Positions 1 to 5,903 of a stretch of 6,708 nt of DNA are shown one piece after another (the stretch's first letter is position 1; every line of letters starts with the position of its first letter). The DNA lies in the NCBI GenBank assembly GCA_937967425.1, contig CALBST010000077.1, positions 1-6,708 of the forward strand, written 5' to 3'. The stretch is from an uncultured Caulobacteraceae bacterium. GTDB taxonomy: Bacteria > Pseudomonadota > Alphaproteobacteria > Caulobacterales > TH1-2. Under the pieces are notes generated by a model, which had not been told where the DNA came from, ran no database searches, and saw nothing but the letters and a program-made list of their open reading frames with translations. The position numbers and the translations under genes were made by a program.

Positions 1-2
1 TG

Positions 3-1712
3 ACGGTTACGCCTGGCCGCGGCTACGGCGAAACCACAGAGGAAATCGGCTTCTCAGCCCAACTTGATTGGGATCTTGGCGGCGTGAACTTGACCTCGAT
101 CACAGCAGTTCGCGACTGGAGCGCGGCGCGCGATCAAGACGTCGATTTCACGTCGGCTGATGTCGCCTACCGTGAGAACCTCGAACTCGACATCGAGAAC
201 ATGACGCAGGAAATCCGCCTTCAGGGCGAAACCGGGCGTCTGAACTGGCTCGTCGGCGCTTTCTACGCGGATGAAACCATCGACACCACCGATCGGATTC
301 GAGTCGGCTCACAAGCATCATTGTTCTCCAACTCGGCGGTGTCTTCTGGCTGCTTGGGAACGGCTGAGCTGTTCAACTTCTGCGGCGGCGGCGTTCCTTC
401 TATCTTTGAAGCCGTGCTCAACAACCCGGCGGGTCCCTTCGTTGGCACGATGACCGGCCCCGAGCTGCTCGCGGCGAACATTGCTGTCGCGCTCAACCCA
501 CTGGCGCCCACGGTTGCGGGTCAGGGCCAACAAGCGGACACGTGGAACGTCGAAACTCAGAGCATCGCGCTGTTCACCCACAATGAGATCAGCTTGAGCG
601 ACAACCTGATCCTCACGCTCGGCCTGCGCTACAGCGATGAGAGCAAGGAGCTCACGGCCAACCTGAACGCCGTGAACAACACCTGCTCGACGCTGCAGGC
701 GCTCGAAGCCGCCACGACCGGCTTGCTCACCAACAACGCCGCGGCGCCGGGCTTCCCGCTCGGTATCGTTCGCTTCATTGAAGGCACGGCTGCGGGCGCA
801 ACGGCGATGGCTCTGGCCTGCAACCCGGCTGTGAACCCGATCGCCAACGGCAATTGGGCAGGCGACCGCGACGAGGAAGAGTTCAGCGGCACGGCTTCTC
901 TTGCCTACCACCTGAGCGATGACGTCATGATCTATGGTGGCTACTCACGTGGCTACAAGGCGGGCGGTTTCAACATCGACCGTTCGGGCTTCTCGATCCG
1001 GCCGTCGACCACCAACCCGGCGGCTCTCAATGTCGGCCAACTGGCGTTCGAGCCTGAGTTCACAGACTCGTACGAAATCGGCGTGAAATCCACGCTGTTC
1101 GGCGGCTCGACGACCTTCAACGTTACGGGCTTCTACCAGCAGATTTCGGACTACCAGCTGAACGCCTTCAACGGCTTCAACTTCATCACCCGGAACGTGC
1201 CGGACGTGATCAGCCAAGGCGTCGAACTCGAACTGGCGATGAACCCGTTTGAGGGCCTGAACATCAATACCGGCGTGGTCTACACGGATGCGTATTATGA
1301 CAGCACGGTCGTGTTCAACGCGCTCGACCCGGTGCCGAACACCGTGACGGCAGGCGACCCGCTGTCGTTCGCACCCGAATGGACCGTGACCGGCGCCATC
1401 GCCTATCGCGTGCCGCTCGGCAGCAATCTCGGCGCGCTCTTCTATCTCGATGGCCGCTGGAACTCCGAGTACCGGACGCAAACGCTCAGCCGCAACCCCG
1501 ATGGCGCGACCGATAACGAGTCGTTCGCGGTCTTCAACGGCCGTATCGGCATCGGCCCGGAAAACGAGCGCTGGTCGCTTGAGTTGTTCGGCCAGAACCT
1601 GACCGATGAGTTCTACTATGTCGGCGCCTTCGCGCCGCCGCTGCAGAACTCTCGCGTGATCTTCCCGAACGAGCCGCGCACCTACGGTGTGTCGCTCCGT
1701 CTGCAATACTAA
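3..1712 (+). CDS. TonB-dependent outer-membrane receptor, C-terminal beta-barrel part (5' end outside window)
   Basis: The frame is open from the first bases to a TAA at 1710-1712, giving 569 visible residues. The GTG at 84 lies inside conserved barrel sequence and is not a start, so the signal peptide, TonB box and plug domain are upstream of the window. Signatures of the family seen directly are alternating beta-strand sequence, YSRGYKAGGFN at visible residues 314-324, NLTDEFYY at 532-539, and a C-terminal tyrosine, as expected for BAM-assembled barrels. Such proteins import iron chelates, vitamins, sugars or oligomers across the outer membrane using TonB-ExbBD energy. The substrate cannot be told from this part. 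Two loop regions each carry two cysteines (visible residues 117 and 127; 228 and 273) that could form disulfides. It ends 22 bases before a strong terminator and is probably unrelated to the valine genes on the other strand. Confidence 0.93.
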   Translation, partial: TVTPGRGYGETTEEIGFSAQLDWDLGGVNLTSITAVRDWSAARDQDVDFTSADVAYRENLELDIENMTQEIRLQGETGRLNWLVGAFYADETIDTTDRIRVGSQASLFSNSAVSSGCLGTAELFNFCGGGVPSIFEAVLNNPAGPFVGTMTGPELLAANIAVALNPLAPTVAGQGQQADTWNVETQSIALFTHNEISLSDNLILTLGLRYSDESKELTANLNAVNNTCSTLQALEAATTGLLTNNAAAPGFPLGIVRFIEGTAAGATAMALACNPAVNPIANGNWAGDRDEEEFSGTASLAYHLSDDVMIYGGYSRGYKAGGFNIDRSGFSIRPSTTNPAALNVGQLAFEPEFTDSYEIGVKSTLFGGSTTFNVTGFYQQISDYQLNAFNGFNFITRNVPDVISQGVELELAMNPFEGLNINTGVVYTDAYYDSTVVFNALDPVPNTVTAGDPLSFAPEWTVTGAIAYRVPLGSNLGALFYLDGRWNSEYRTQTLSRNPDGATDNESFAVFNGRIGIGPENERWSLELFGQNLTDEFYYVGAFAPPLQNSRVIFPNEPRTYGVSLRLQY

Positions 1713-1734
1713 TCAGCCCAACAAGCTGAGCCTG

Positions 1735-1768
1735 ACGGCCGGAGCGAAAGCTCCGGCCGTTTTGTTTT
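1735..1768 (+). terminator. Rho-independent terminator of the receptor gene
   Basis: A perfect 11-bp stem (1735-1745 with 1750-1760) closed by a GAAA tetraloop is followed by TTTGTTTT. It starts 22 bases after the receptor stop codon and 51 bases before the probable start of the response-regulator gene, so it should separate the two transcripts. Confidence 0.93.
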
Positions 1769-1795
1769 GGCGCAACACAGCCTAGCGTGCCCCGC

Positions 1796-2176
1796 ATGGA
1801 GCTTGCCGATCTCGACGTGCTGATCGTGGACGATCACGAGGCCATGCGGGCGCTGTTGGCGCGCGTGCTGAGCAAAGCTGGCGTCGTGCGTGTACGCGCG
1901 GCGGCGAGCGCGGCCGAAGCACTGGCGGCGCTCAGGGAGCACCCCGCGACTCTCATCCTGGCGGACCGCAACATGCCGGGCATGGATGGGCTCGCATTCG
2001 TGGCGGCGGTGCGCGCCGATCCGGCGCTCTGCGCCGCGAAGGTAATCATGGTCAGCGGCACGGCGGGCGCTGAGCACACAGCGGCGGCGCGCGCGGCGGG
2101 CGCTGATGCGGTGCTCGTGAAGCCAGTTTTGCTGGGCGACCTGTTGACCGCGATAAACGCGCTATTCGCGGTTTAA
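1796..2176 (+). CDS. Single-domain response regulator (CheY-like receiver)
   Basis: A 126-residue protein made only of a receiver domain, with no DNA-binding or enzymatic output domain. Counting from the ATG at 1796, the acidic pocket is D12-D13 (LIVDDHEAM), the phospho-acceptor is D57 (ADRNMPGMDG), the switch residue is S87 (MVSGT) and the conserved lysine is K109 (VKP). All key residues are present, so it should accept phosphate from a histidine kinase and act by protein-protein contact. No partner kinase is in the window. A GTG at 1787 in the same frame is an alternative start adding three residues. Neither start has a Shine-Dalgarno sequence, and only 18-27 bases separate them from the preceding T-tract, so the mRNA may be leaderless. 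Its last 15 bases overlap the end of the convergent mmsB gene. Confidence 0.9.
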   Translation: MELADLDVLIVDDHEAMRALLARVLSKAGVVRVRAAASAAEALAALREHPATLILADRNMPGMDGLAFVAAVRADPALCAAKVIMVSGTAGAEHTAAARAAGADAVLVKPVLLGDLLTAINALFAV

Positions 2177-3061
2177 AGGCAGCGTTCCGCGCAGCATTTG
2201 CAGGATGATCGAGAAGTCCTTGCCGCCATAACCGCCGCGGACGAGTTCGCCATAGAGCGCCTCAGCTGCGCCGCCGAGCGGAGTTGGCGCGCCGGTGGCG
2301 TCAGCGGCGTCCTGGGCCAGCTTCAGATCCTTCAGCATCATGGCGGCGGCGAAGCCGCCTTCGTAATCGCGGTTCGACGGCGCGGCAGGCACCGGGCCCG
2401 GCCATGGACAATAGGAGGTCATCGACCAGCACTGGCCCGAAGCCTTCGATGAAATGTCGAAGAACTTCTGCGCGTCGAGGCCGAGCGAGTCCGCCAACGC
2501 GAACGCCTCGCTGGTGGCAATCATCGAAATGCCGAGCAGCATGTTGTTGCAGATCTTGGCCGCTTGCCCGGTGCCGCTATCGCCGGCGCGAATGATCGCC
2601 TTCGCCATCGGCTTCAACGCTTCCTCGATATCAGGGAAGTCCTGTTCGCGGCAACCGACCATGAAAGTGAGCGTGCCGCCGGCAGCCGCCGCGGTGCCGC
2701 CGGATACCGGCGCATCGGCGGAGCGGAAGCCTTGCATGGCCGCGTCACGCGAAACCGTGCGGGCGCTATCGACATCGATGGTCGAGCAATCAATCAGCAG
2801 CGCGTCTTTCGGCGCGTTCGGCAAAATAGATTCGAGATAGACATCGCGGACATGCTGGCCCGCCGGCAGCATGGTGATGACAATGTCCGCATCCTTGCAG
2901 GCTTCGCCGGCGCTCGAAGCGGGCTTCATGCCCTGCTCTTTCGCCTTGTTCATCGCCTCGGCGGACAGATCGAACGCCACGACTTCGCGGCCCGCCTTGG
3001 CCTGATTGGCGGCCATGCCCGAGCCCATATTGCCAAGGCCGATGAATGCGACGCGGGTCAT
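2162..3061 (-). CDS. mmsB: 3-hydroxyisobutyrate dehydrogenase
   Basis: A 299-residue enzyme, matching the usual length of just under 300. It oxidises 3-hydroxyisobutyrate to methylmalonate semialdehyde with NAD+ in valine breakdown (cytoplasm). The Rossmann motif GLGNMG is at residues 8-13. D31 at the end of the second strand fits NAD rather than NADP preference. DAPVSGG (116-122) is the substrate-binding segment, K169 in GQAAKICNN is the expected catalytic lysine, and KD at 244-245 lies in the C-terminal helical domain. The frame runs on upstream to 3253, but that extension is low-complexity and arginine-rich. The ATG at 3061 fits because the Rossmann fold starts right after it and AAGGAG lies 7 bases ahead. 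A separate promoter is possible (3084-3111). MmsB specifically, rather than another beta-hydroxyacid dehydrogenase, is supported by the hydrolase and mmsA genes upstream on the same strand. Confidence 0.95.
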   Translation of the reverse strand: MTRVAFIGLGNMGSGMAANQAKAGREVVAFDLSAEAMNKAKEQGMKPASSAGEACKDADIVITMLPAGQHVRDVYLESILPNAPKDALLIDCSTIDVDSARTVSRDAAMQGFRSADAPVSGGTAAAAGGTLTFMVGCREQDFPDIEEALKPMAKAIIRAGDSGTGQAAKICNNMLLGISMIATSEAFALADSLGLDAQKFFDISSKASGQCWSMTSYCPWPGPVPAAPSNRDYEGGFAAAMMLKDLKLAQDAADATGAPTPLGGAAEALYGELVRGGYGGKDFSIILQMLRGTLPLNRE

Positions 3062-3068
3062 TGTAGTG

Positions 3069-3074
3069 CTCCTT
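3069..3074 (-). promoter_or_regulatory. Ribosome-binding site of mmsB
   Basis: AAGGAG on the - strand, 7 bases before the ATG at 3061. It decides the start against the longer upstream-extended frame. Confidence 0.85.
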
Positions 3075-3083
3075 GTTGAGGCT

Positions 3084-3111
3084 GTCTTAGCGCGCGAGAG
3101 GCGCGCGACAA
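3084..3111 (-). promoter_or_regulatory. Candidate sigma-73-type promoter of mmsB
   Basis: On the - strand, TTGTCGC (3111-3105), a 13-base spacer and GCTAAGAC (3091-3084) resemble the Caulobacter housekeeping consensus TTGACGS, N10-14, GCTANAWC with one mismatch in each box. The predicted start near 3077 would leave a leader of about 15 bases holding the AAGGAG site. The spacer carries a small inverted repeat, CGCGC/GCGCG. This is a pattern match only; GC-rich sequence gives chance matches. Confidence 0.4.
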
Positions 3112-3368
3112 GCGCCAAGGGCCGGAAGACGCGCGAACGCGACCGGCGATCCGGGCTTCCAACAGGTCCCCGCCACAAAGGCGGGAGACGGGGCGCGCGA
3201 TCCGCGCCGAAGGTAGTTCTGGTGCTGCATTGCTGCAGCCGTGCGCGCTTCACGCGCCCCGTTCGGCAAGGTTTTTCCCGGATTGGCCAAGGGCGTTGTT
3301 ACCGACATCTCCAAGCCACTGAGCCGCCTGGCTGCCTTAGCGCCGTAGCCACGAGCCGGTGCTGCGCG

Positions 3369-3410
3369 CGGAAAGCTCCGATGCTTTCCGGACCCCGCGA
3401 TTTTCGCGGG
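3369..3410. repeat. Two adjacent short hairpins
   Basis: CGGAAAGC (3369-3376) pairs perfectly with GCTTTCCG (3383-3390) across a 6-base loop. Three bases further, CCCGCGA (3394-3400) pairs perfectly with TCGCGGG (3404-3410) across TTT. No T-tract follows on either strand, so these are not ordinary intrinsic terminators. They could belong to a structured RNA or a dispersed repeat. Confidence 0.55.
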
Positions 3411-3662
3411 CAGAGCTGATCGCCGTTGGTTTCATCCTTGCGCTTTGAAGAGCGGCGTACCCTCAGGGGCCTTCTCGCATCTCTAAGCTTGGGGACTTGC
3501 TCGAGCAGATCGGGTTTCCCCTTTCCACTCGCGACGATCACCGCGCCTTTGCCGGTCCAACACATTCCAAAGTTTCGGAGCTCTTCGAAATCTCCCGTGT
3601 GCGGACGCGCTGAGTGTAAGCGAGATTTGGCGCTGTAGGATAAGCTTGGCGCGTATCCAACA

Positions 3663-3746
3663 GAACTGGAGCGCGGCGCTCCGCGCCGCATCTGCAGTTC
3701 CACGCTGATAGGATTGAGAAAAAGCGCGGCGGAGCCGCGCGCTCCA
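3663..3746. repeat. Pair of REP-like hairpin repeats in inverted orientation
   Basis: Copy 1 (3663-3700, + strand) has GCGGCGC/GCGCCGC around a TCC loop, enclosed by an outer GAACTG/CAGTTC pairing. Copy 2 (3724-3746) has GCGCGGC/GCCGCGC around a GGA loop, which is TCC when read on the - strand. Both share the head TGGAGCGCG (3667-3675 on +, 3746-3738 on -), so they face each other with about 20 bases between, like the paired units of bacterial REP/BIME elements. Dispersion elsewhere in the genome is inferred, not seen. Confidence 0.7.
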
Positions 3747-3795
3747 ACCTGCAGGCGGCAGCGTCTATGCTCTGGATAGATCGGCCTCTTCACGT

Positions 3796-3945
3796 TTCCC
3801 GGCCGCAGCGAAGCGAAGAGCCGGGATCCAGGGGATGACAACGCGCGGTGCTTGAAGCCCCTGGGTCCCGGCTCGCACCCCGGCTTTCGCCCGCCTACGC
3901 TGCTTTGCAGCTCCGGCGCGCGAAAGCCGGGGCTGCGTCCGGGAA
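3796..3945. repeat. Large palindromic intergenic repeat, 3' of the hydrolase gene
   Basis: The outer ends TTCCCGG (3796-3802) and CCGGGAA (3939-3945) are complementary. Inside, 3818-3834 pairs with 3858-3874 with one mismatch (17-base arms), and 3878-3890 pairs perfectly with 3920-3932 (13 bp). The element can thus fold into a multi-arm structure. It lies 8 bases past the hydrolase stop codon and could end or stabilise that transcript. The GGGATCCAGGGG core resembles the core of the element at 5041-5144, suggesting one repeat family. Confidence 0.8.
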
Positions 3946-3953
3946 GCGTGTAT

Positions 3954-5021
3954 TTAAAGCGGCGTCCATTCTTCGTTCGCGGGCAGTGGCGCGAAGAGTT
4001 CGTCGAGCAGCGCGTCGGTGACGCCTTCGAGCGTCGCGGGCGACCAGACGGGCTTGTTGTCCTTGTCCACGATCAGCGCGCGCACGCCTTCTTGGAAGTC
4101 GTGACGCGAGGCGACGCGTGAGGCCAGGCGATACTCGCTGCGCATCTCATCGGCGAAGCTCGCTGCATTCGCGCCTTCGCGCATTTGCCGGAAGCTCACC
4201 TTCATGGCTTGCGGAGACTTGGTGCGCAGTGTCGCGAGCTGCGCGCTGGCCCAATCAGAGCCATCTGCTTCGAGCGCGGCGAAGATCGCTTCGACGCTAT
4301 CGAGCGCGAAGATGCGGTTGATGCGTTCGATGTTTTCCGGCGTCAGCTCTTTTGGGCGACCGGCGGATTCGCTCAACGCTTCGAGGCCGCTTTCCAGCGC
4401 GCGCGCCGCGTCATGCGTCTGCGCGGCGCCGGCGATTTGCGCGCGGGCTGCGGAGAGAATTTCGGTCGGCATGTAGTGGGTGGCGATGCCGGCGATGAGG
4501 CAGTCGGCAGCTTTGAGACGTGCGCCGGTCAGCGCGAGCCACATGCCGATCTGGCCTGGCTTGCGCGGGAGATACCAGCCGCCGCCAACGTCAGGGAAAA
4601 GGCCAATGCCGGTTTCGGGCATGGCGTAGGTCGTGTTCTCGGTGGCGATGCGGAAGCGCGCGGGCATCGAGATGCCGACGCCGCCGCCCATGGTGACGCC
4701 GTCAATCAGAGCGACGATCGGCTTGGGGTATGTGAACAGCAGGTGGTTGAGGCGATATTCGGTGAAGAAGAACGCCCGCGCCTCTTTGCTGTCCTTCGCG
4801 CCGCTTTCCGCGATCATGCGAATGTCACCGCCGGCGCAGAAGCCGCGTGTGCCGGGCGCGTGATCGAGCAGGATGGCGTGCACTTCGGGATCGTCGCGCC
4901 ACGCCAGCAGCGCCTGAATCATGTTCGCGCACATGTGCGTGTTGAGGGCGTGCAGCGCGGCGGGACGGTTCAGCGTGATGTGGCCGAGGCCGTTGGCGGC
5001 ATTTGTTAGAATATCTGACAC
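3954..5021 (-). CDS. 3-hydroxyisobutyryl-CoA hydrolase (crotonase fold)
   Basis: A 355-residue enzyme of the crotonase superfamily that hydrolyses 3-hydroxyisobutyryl-CoA to free 3-hydroxyisobutyrate and CoA in valine breakdown; MmsB, encoded downstream, acts on the product. GFCAGGD (60-66) and MGGGVG (111-116) form the CoA and oxyanion sites. PETGIGLFPDVGGG (135-148) carries E136 and D144, with the same 8-residue spacing as the catalytic Glu/Asp pair of human HIBCH. This motif, the extra C-terminal helical region, and EYRLASR, HDFQEGVRA and VDKD near the C-terminus set it apart from ordinary enoyl-CoA hydratases of about 260 residues. The start is GTG at 5021, backed by AAGGAAGG 7 bases upstream. 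A palindrome begins 4 bases beyond that site, and another follows the stop, so the gene is framed by repeats. Confidence 0.94.
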   Translation of the reverse strand: MSDILTNAANGLGHITLNRPAALHALNTHMCANMIQALLAWRDDPEVHAILLDHAPGTRGFCAGGDIRMIAESGAKDSKEARAFFFTEYRLNHLLFTYPKPIVALIDGVTMGGGVGISMPARFRIATENTTYAMPETGIGLFPDVGGGWYLPRKPGQIGMWLALTGARLKAADCLIAGIATHYMPTEILSAARAQIAGAAQTHDAARALESGLEALSESAGRPKELTPENIERINRIFALDSVEAIFAALEADGSDWASAQLATLRTKSPQAMKVSFRQMREGANAASFADEMRSEYRLASRVASRHDFQEGVRALIVDKDNKPVWSPATLEGVTDALLDELFAPLPANEEWTPL

Positions 5022-5028
5022 GTGTGCG

Positions 5029-5036
5029 CCTTCCTT
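5029..5036 (-). promoter_or_regulatory. Ribosome-binding site of the hydrolase gene
   Basis: AAGGAAGG on the - strand, 7 bases before the GTG start at 5021. It supports this non-ATG start. The palindrome at 5041-5144 ends only 4 bases upstream of it in transcript order. Confidence 0.75.
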
Positions 5037-5040
5037 CTTC

Positions 5041-5144
5041 CGTCATTCCGGACGCGCGAAGCGCGATCTGGAATCCAGGGGCAACCAGCTCGTCGTGCGC
5101 CCCTGGATTCCGGGTTCATCGCTGCGCGATGCCCCGGAATGACG
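5041..5144. repeat. Cloverleaf-like palindromic repeat in the hydrolase 5' region
   Basis: The perfect terminal inverted repeat CGTCATTCCGG (5041-5051) / CCGGAATGACG (5134-5144) encloses three arms: CGCGC-GAA-GCGCG (5053-5065), GGAATCCAGGGGC (5070-5082) pairing perfectly with 5099-5111, and ATCGC-TGC-GCGAT (5118-5130). The whole 104 bases form a near-symmetrical cruciform or cloverleaf. GTCATTCC-ended palindromes of about this size are common dispersed repeats in alphaproteobacteria (established in general; the copy number here is unknown). If transcribed with the upstream genes it lies in the leader of the hydrolase mRNA. Confidence 0.85.
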
Positions 5145-5172
5145 CACCTTGTTGCCGCGAGCGCGGTGCGGA

Positions 5173-5367
5173 TCAAGCAGCCCATTCAAGCGGGGGTGGA
5201 AGCTGTTCGTCGCAATAATCGATACGAACGGCACGCCGCGTCGAAGTAACTTTGGAGGACGCTGATCGATGCAACGCCTGATCGAGCGCCAACAGCCCCG
5301 CACTGCTTATCGCGCGGCGCACCCATTCCCGGCCGGTGATCTCTGTAACATGCGCTGACATGCTCAT
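5173..5367 (-). CDS. Possible small hypothetical protein, ATGA-overlapped with upstream gene
   Basis: A 64-codon frame starting at ATG 5367, which overlaps the TGA of the preceding gene as ATGA, a layout typical of translational coupling. I recognise no family. The protein has no clear membrane segment or motif. Third-position GC by hand count is about 74% in the first half and about 44% in the second, so only the first half looks gene-like. This could be a real small gene, a decayed gene, or chance. The rest of the stretch 5022-5363 holds the palindrome at 5041-5144 and no other supported gene. Confidence 0.3.
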   Translation of the reverse strand: MSMSAHVTEITGREWVRRAISSAGLLALDQALHRSASSKVTSTRRAVRIDYCDEQLPPPLEWAA

Positions 5368-5891
5368 CTTCCAGCGCTGTCAGCAGCGCCGGTGAGGATC
5401 GATTTCAGGCTGTAGGTCGCTTCGCCCGAGCCGGCGATGCCCTCGACATAGGCGATGAATTCCTCCGACAGGGTCGAGCGCGCCCAGCTATCCCAGACGT
5501 GGCGCATGCCCGGCAGCGCCTGCATCGCAATGATGTGCTTCTTGATCAAGCGCCAAGCCGAATCCGGCAACATCTTGTCCGTCCACAAATCGTACATGGT
5601 GGCGAACGCCTGATAATAGTGTCCAACGTAGAAGGCGAACTGCGTCTTTTCATCTTCATCCAGCGCCATGAAATCCGCCACGCCGCGCCGATAGACCGAC
5701 GCCATCTGCTTGTTCTCGATGAGCGCGAGGTTCAAGTCCTTGCTGGTCTCAAGATATTGATGCGCGGCGGTCGAGCGCATCTGCGCCGTGTTCTGGCGGA
5801 CCTGTAAAGCCAGATAGATGAGGCTCGGCGCTACGAGCGCCACGCCGAGCACGTCGCTGATCGCGCTGACCGCGCCCCAATCGATCGTCAT
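5364..5891 (-). CDS. Hypothetical protein with N-terminal membrane segment
   Basis: A 175-residue protein of unknown function. One hydrophobic stretch at about residues 7-29 is a likely transmembrane anchor, followed directly by LQVRQNTAQMR (29-39). Short hydrophobic segments ending in QVRQNT-type sequence recur in uncharacterised alphaproteobacterial proteins (recalled, not searched). The rest is predicted mainly helical, rich in Trp, Tyr and Phe (for example HYYQAF at 91-96, WDSWAR at 133-138), without cysteines or a catalytic motif I can name. The start ATG at 5891 has GGAG 4 bases upstream, rather close. It lies 53 bases after mmsA on the same strand and before the hydrolase gene, so co-transcription with the valine enzymes is plausible, but no role in the pathway can be read from the sequence. 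Confidence 0.8.
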   Translation of the reverse strand: MTIDWGAVSAISDVLGVALVAPSLIYLALQVRQNTAQMRSTAAHQYLETSKDLNLALIENKQMASVYRRGVADFMALDEDEKTQFAFYVGHYYQAFATMYDLWTDKMLPDSAWRLIKKHIIAMQALPGMRHVWDSWARSTLSEEFIAYVEGIAGSGEATYSLKSILTGAADSAGR

Positions 5892-5903
5892 TGTTCTCCG
5901 CCC

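Larger units (their letters stand above)
3112..3953. other. Long intergenic region, no convincing gene, rich in palindromes
   Basis: Between mmsB and the hydrolase gene there is about 890 bases without a gene I can support. Open frames exist on both strands (the longest is 180 codons, 3841-3299 on the - strand), but they run through the palindromic repeats and lack a family signature. From mmsB outward it holds a hairpin CCCGCC/GGCGGG at 3169-3185, two adjacent hairpins at 3369-3410, a stretch of about 57% GC at 3421-3660 (hand count; 67% in the coding sample 4021-4140), a REP-like hairpin pair at 3663-3746, and a large palindrome at 3796-3945. The Shine-Dalgarno site and candidate promoter of mmsB lie at its left edge. 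Confidence 0.7.

Noticed and set aside
318..911. Long - strand frames antisense to the receptor gene, and a similar one at 945-1706
   Set aside because: They mirror the codon bias of the receptor gene and are rich in Arg and Val with no domain; typical antisense shadows in high-GC DNA.
3062..3253. N-terminal extension of mmsB to 3253
   Set aside because: The extension is low-complexity and arginine-rich, while the ATG at 3061 has a perfect AAGGAG at 7 bases and begins exactly at the Rossmann fold.
3280..3660. Possible tmRNA, 6S, SRP or RNase P RNA
   Set aside because: No tag-peptide codons, T-loop with CCA end, SRP GGAAG-loop context or RNase P core motifs were found by eye.
3299..3841. 180-codon open frame on the - strand in the intergenic region
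   Set aside because: Its first part is the translation of palindromic and REP-like repeats, it has no family signature, and I see no ribosome-binding site that would support its start.
4185..5009. 274-codon + strand frame antisense to the hydrolase gene
   Set aside because: The - strand frame has complete crotonase-family motifs and a good ribosome-binding site; the antisense frame has none.
5269..5358. 29-codon + strand ORF preceded by GGAGG at 5254-5258
   Set aside because: It is very short, lies antisense to the possible 64-codon ORF, has a 10-base spacing and shows no recognisable peptide; chance in GC-rich DNA is likely.
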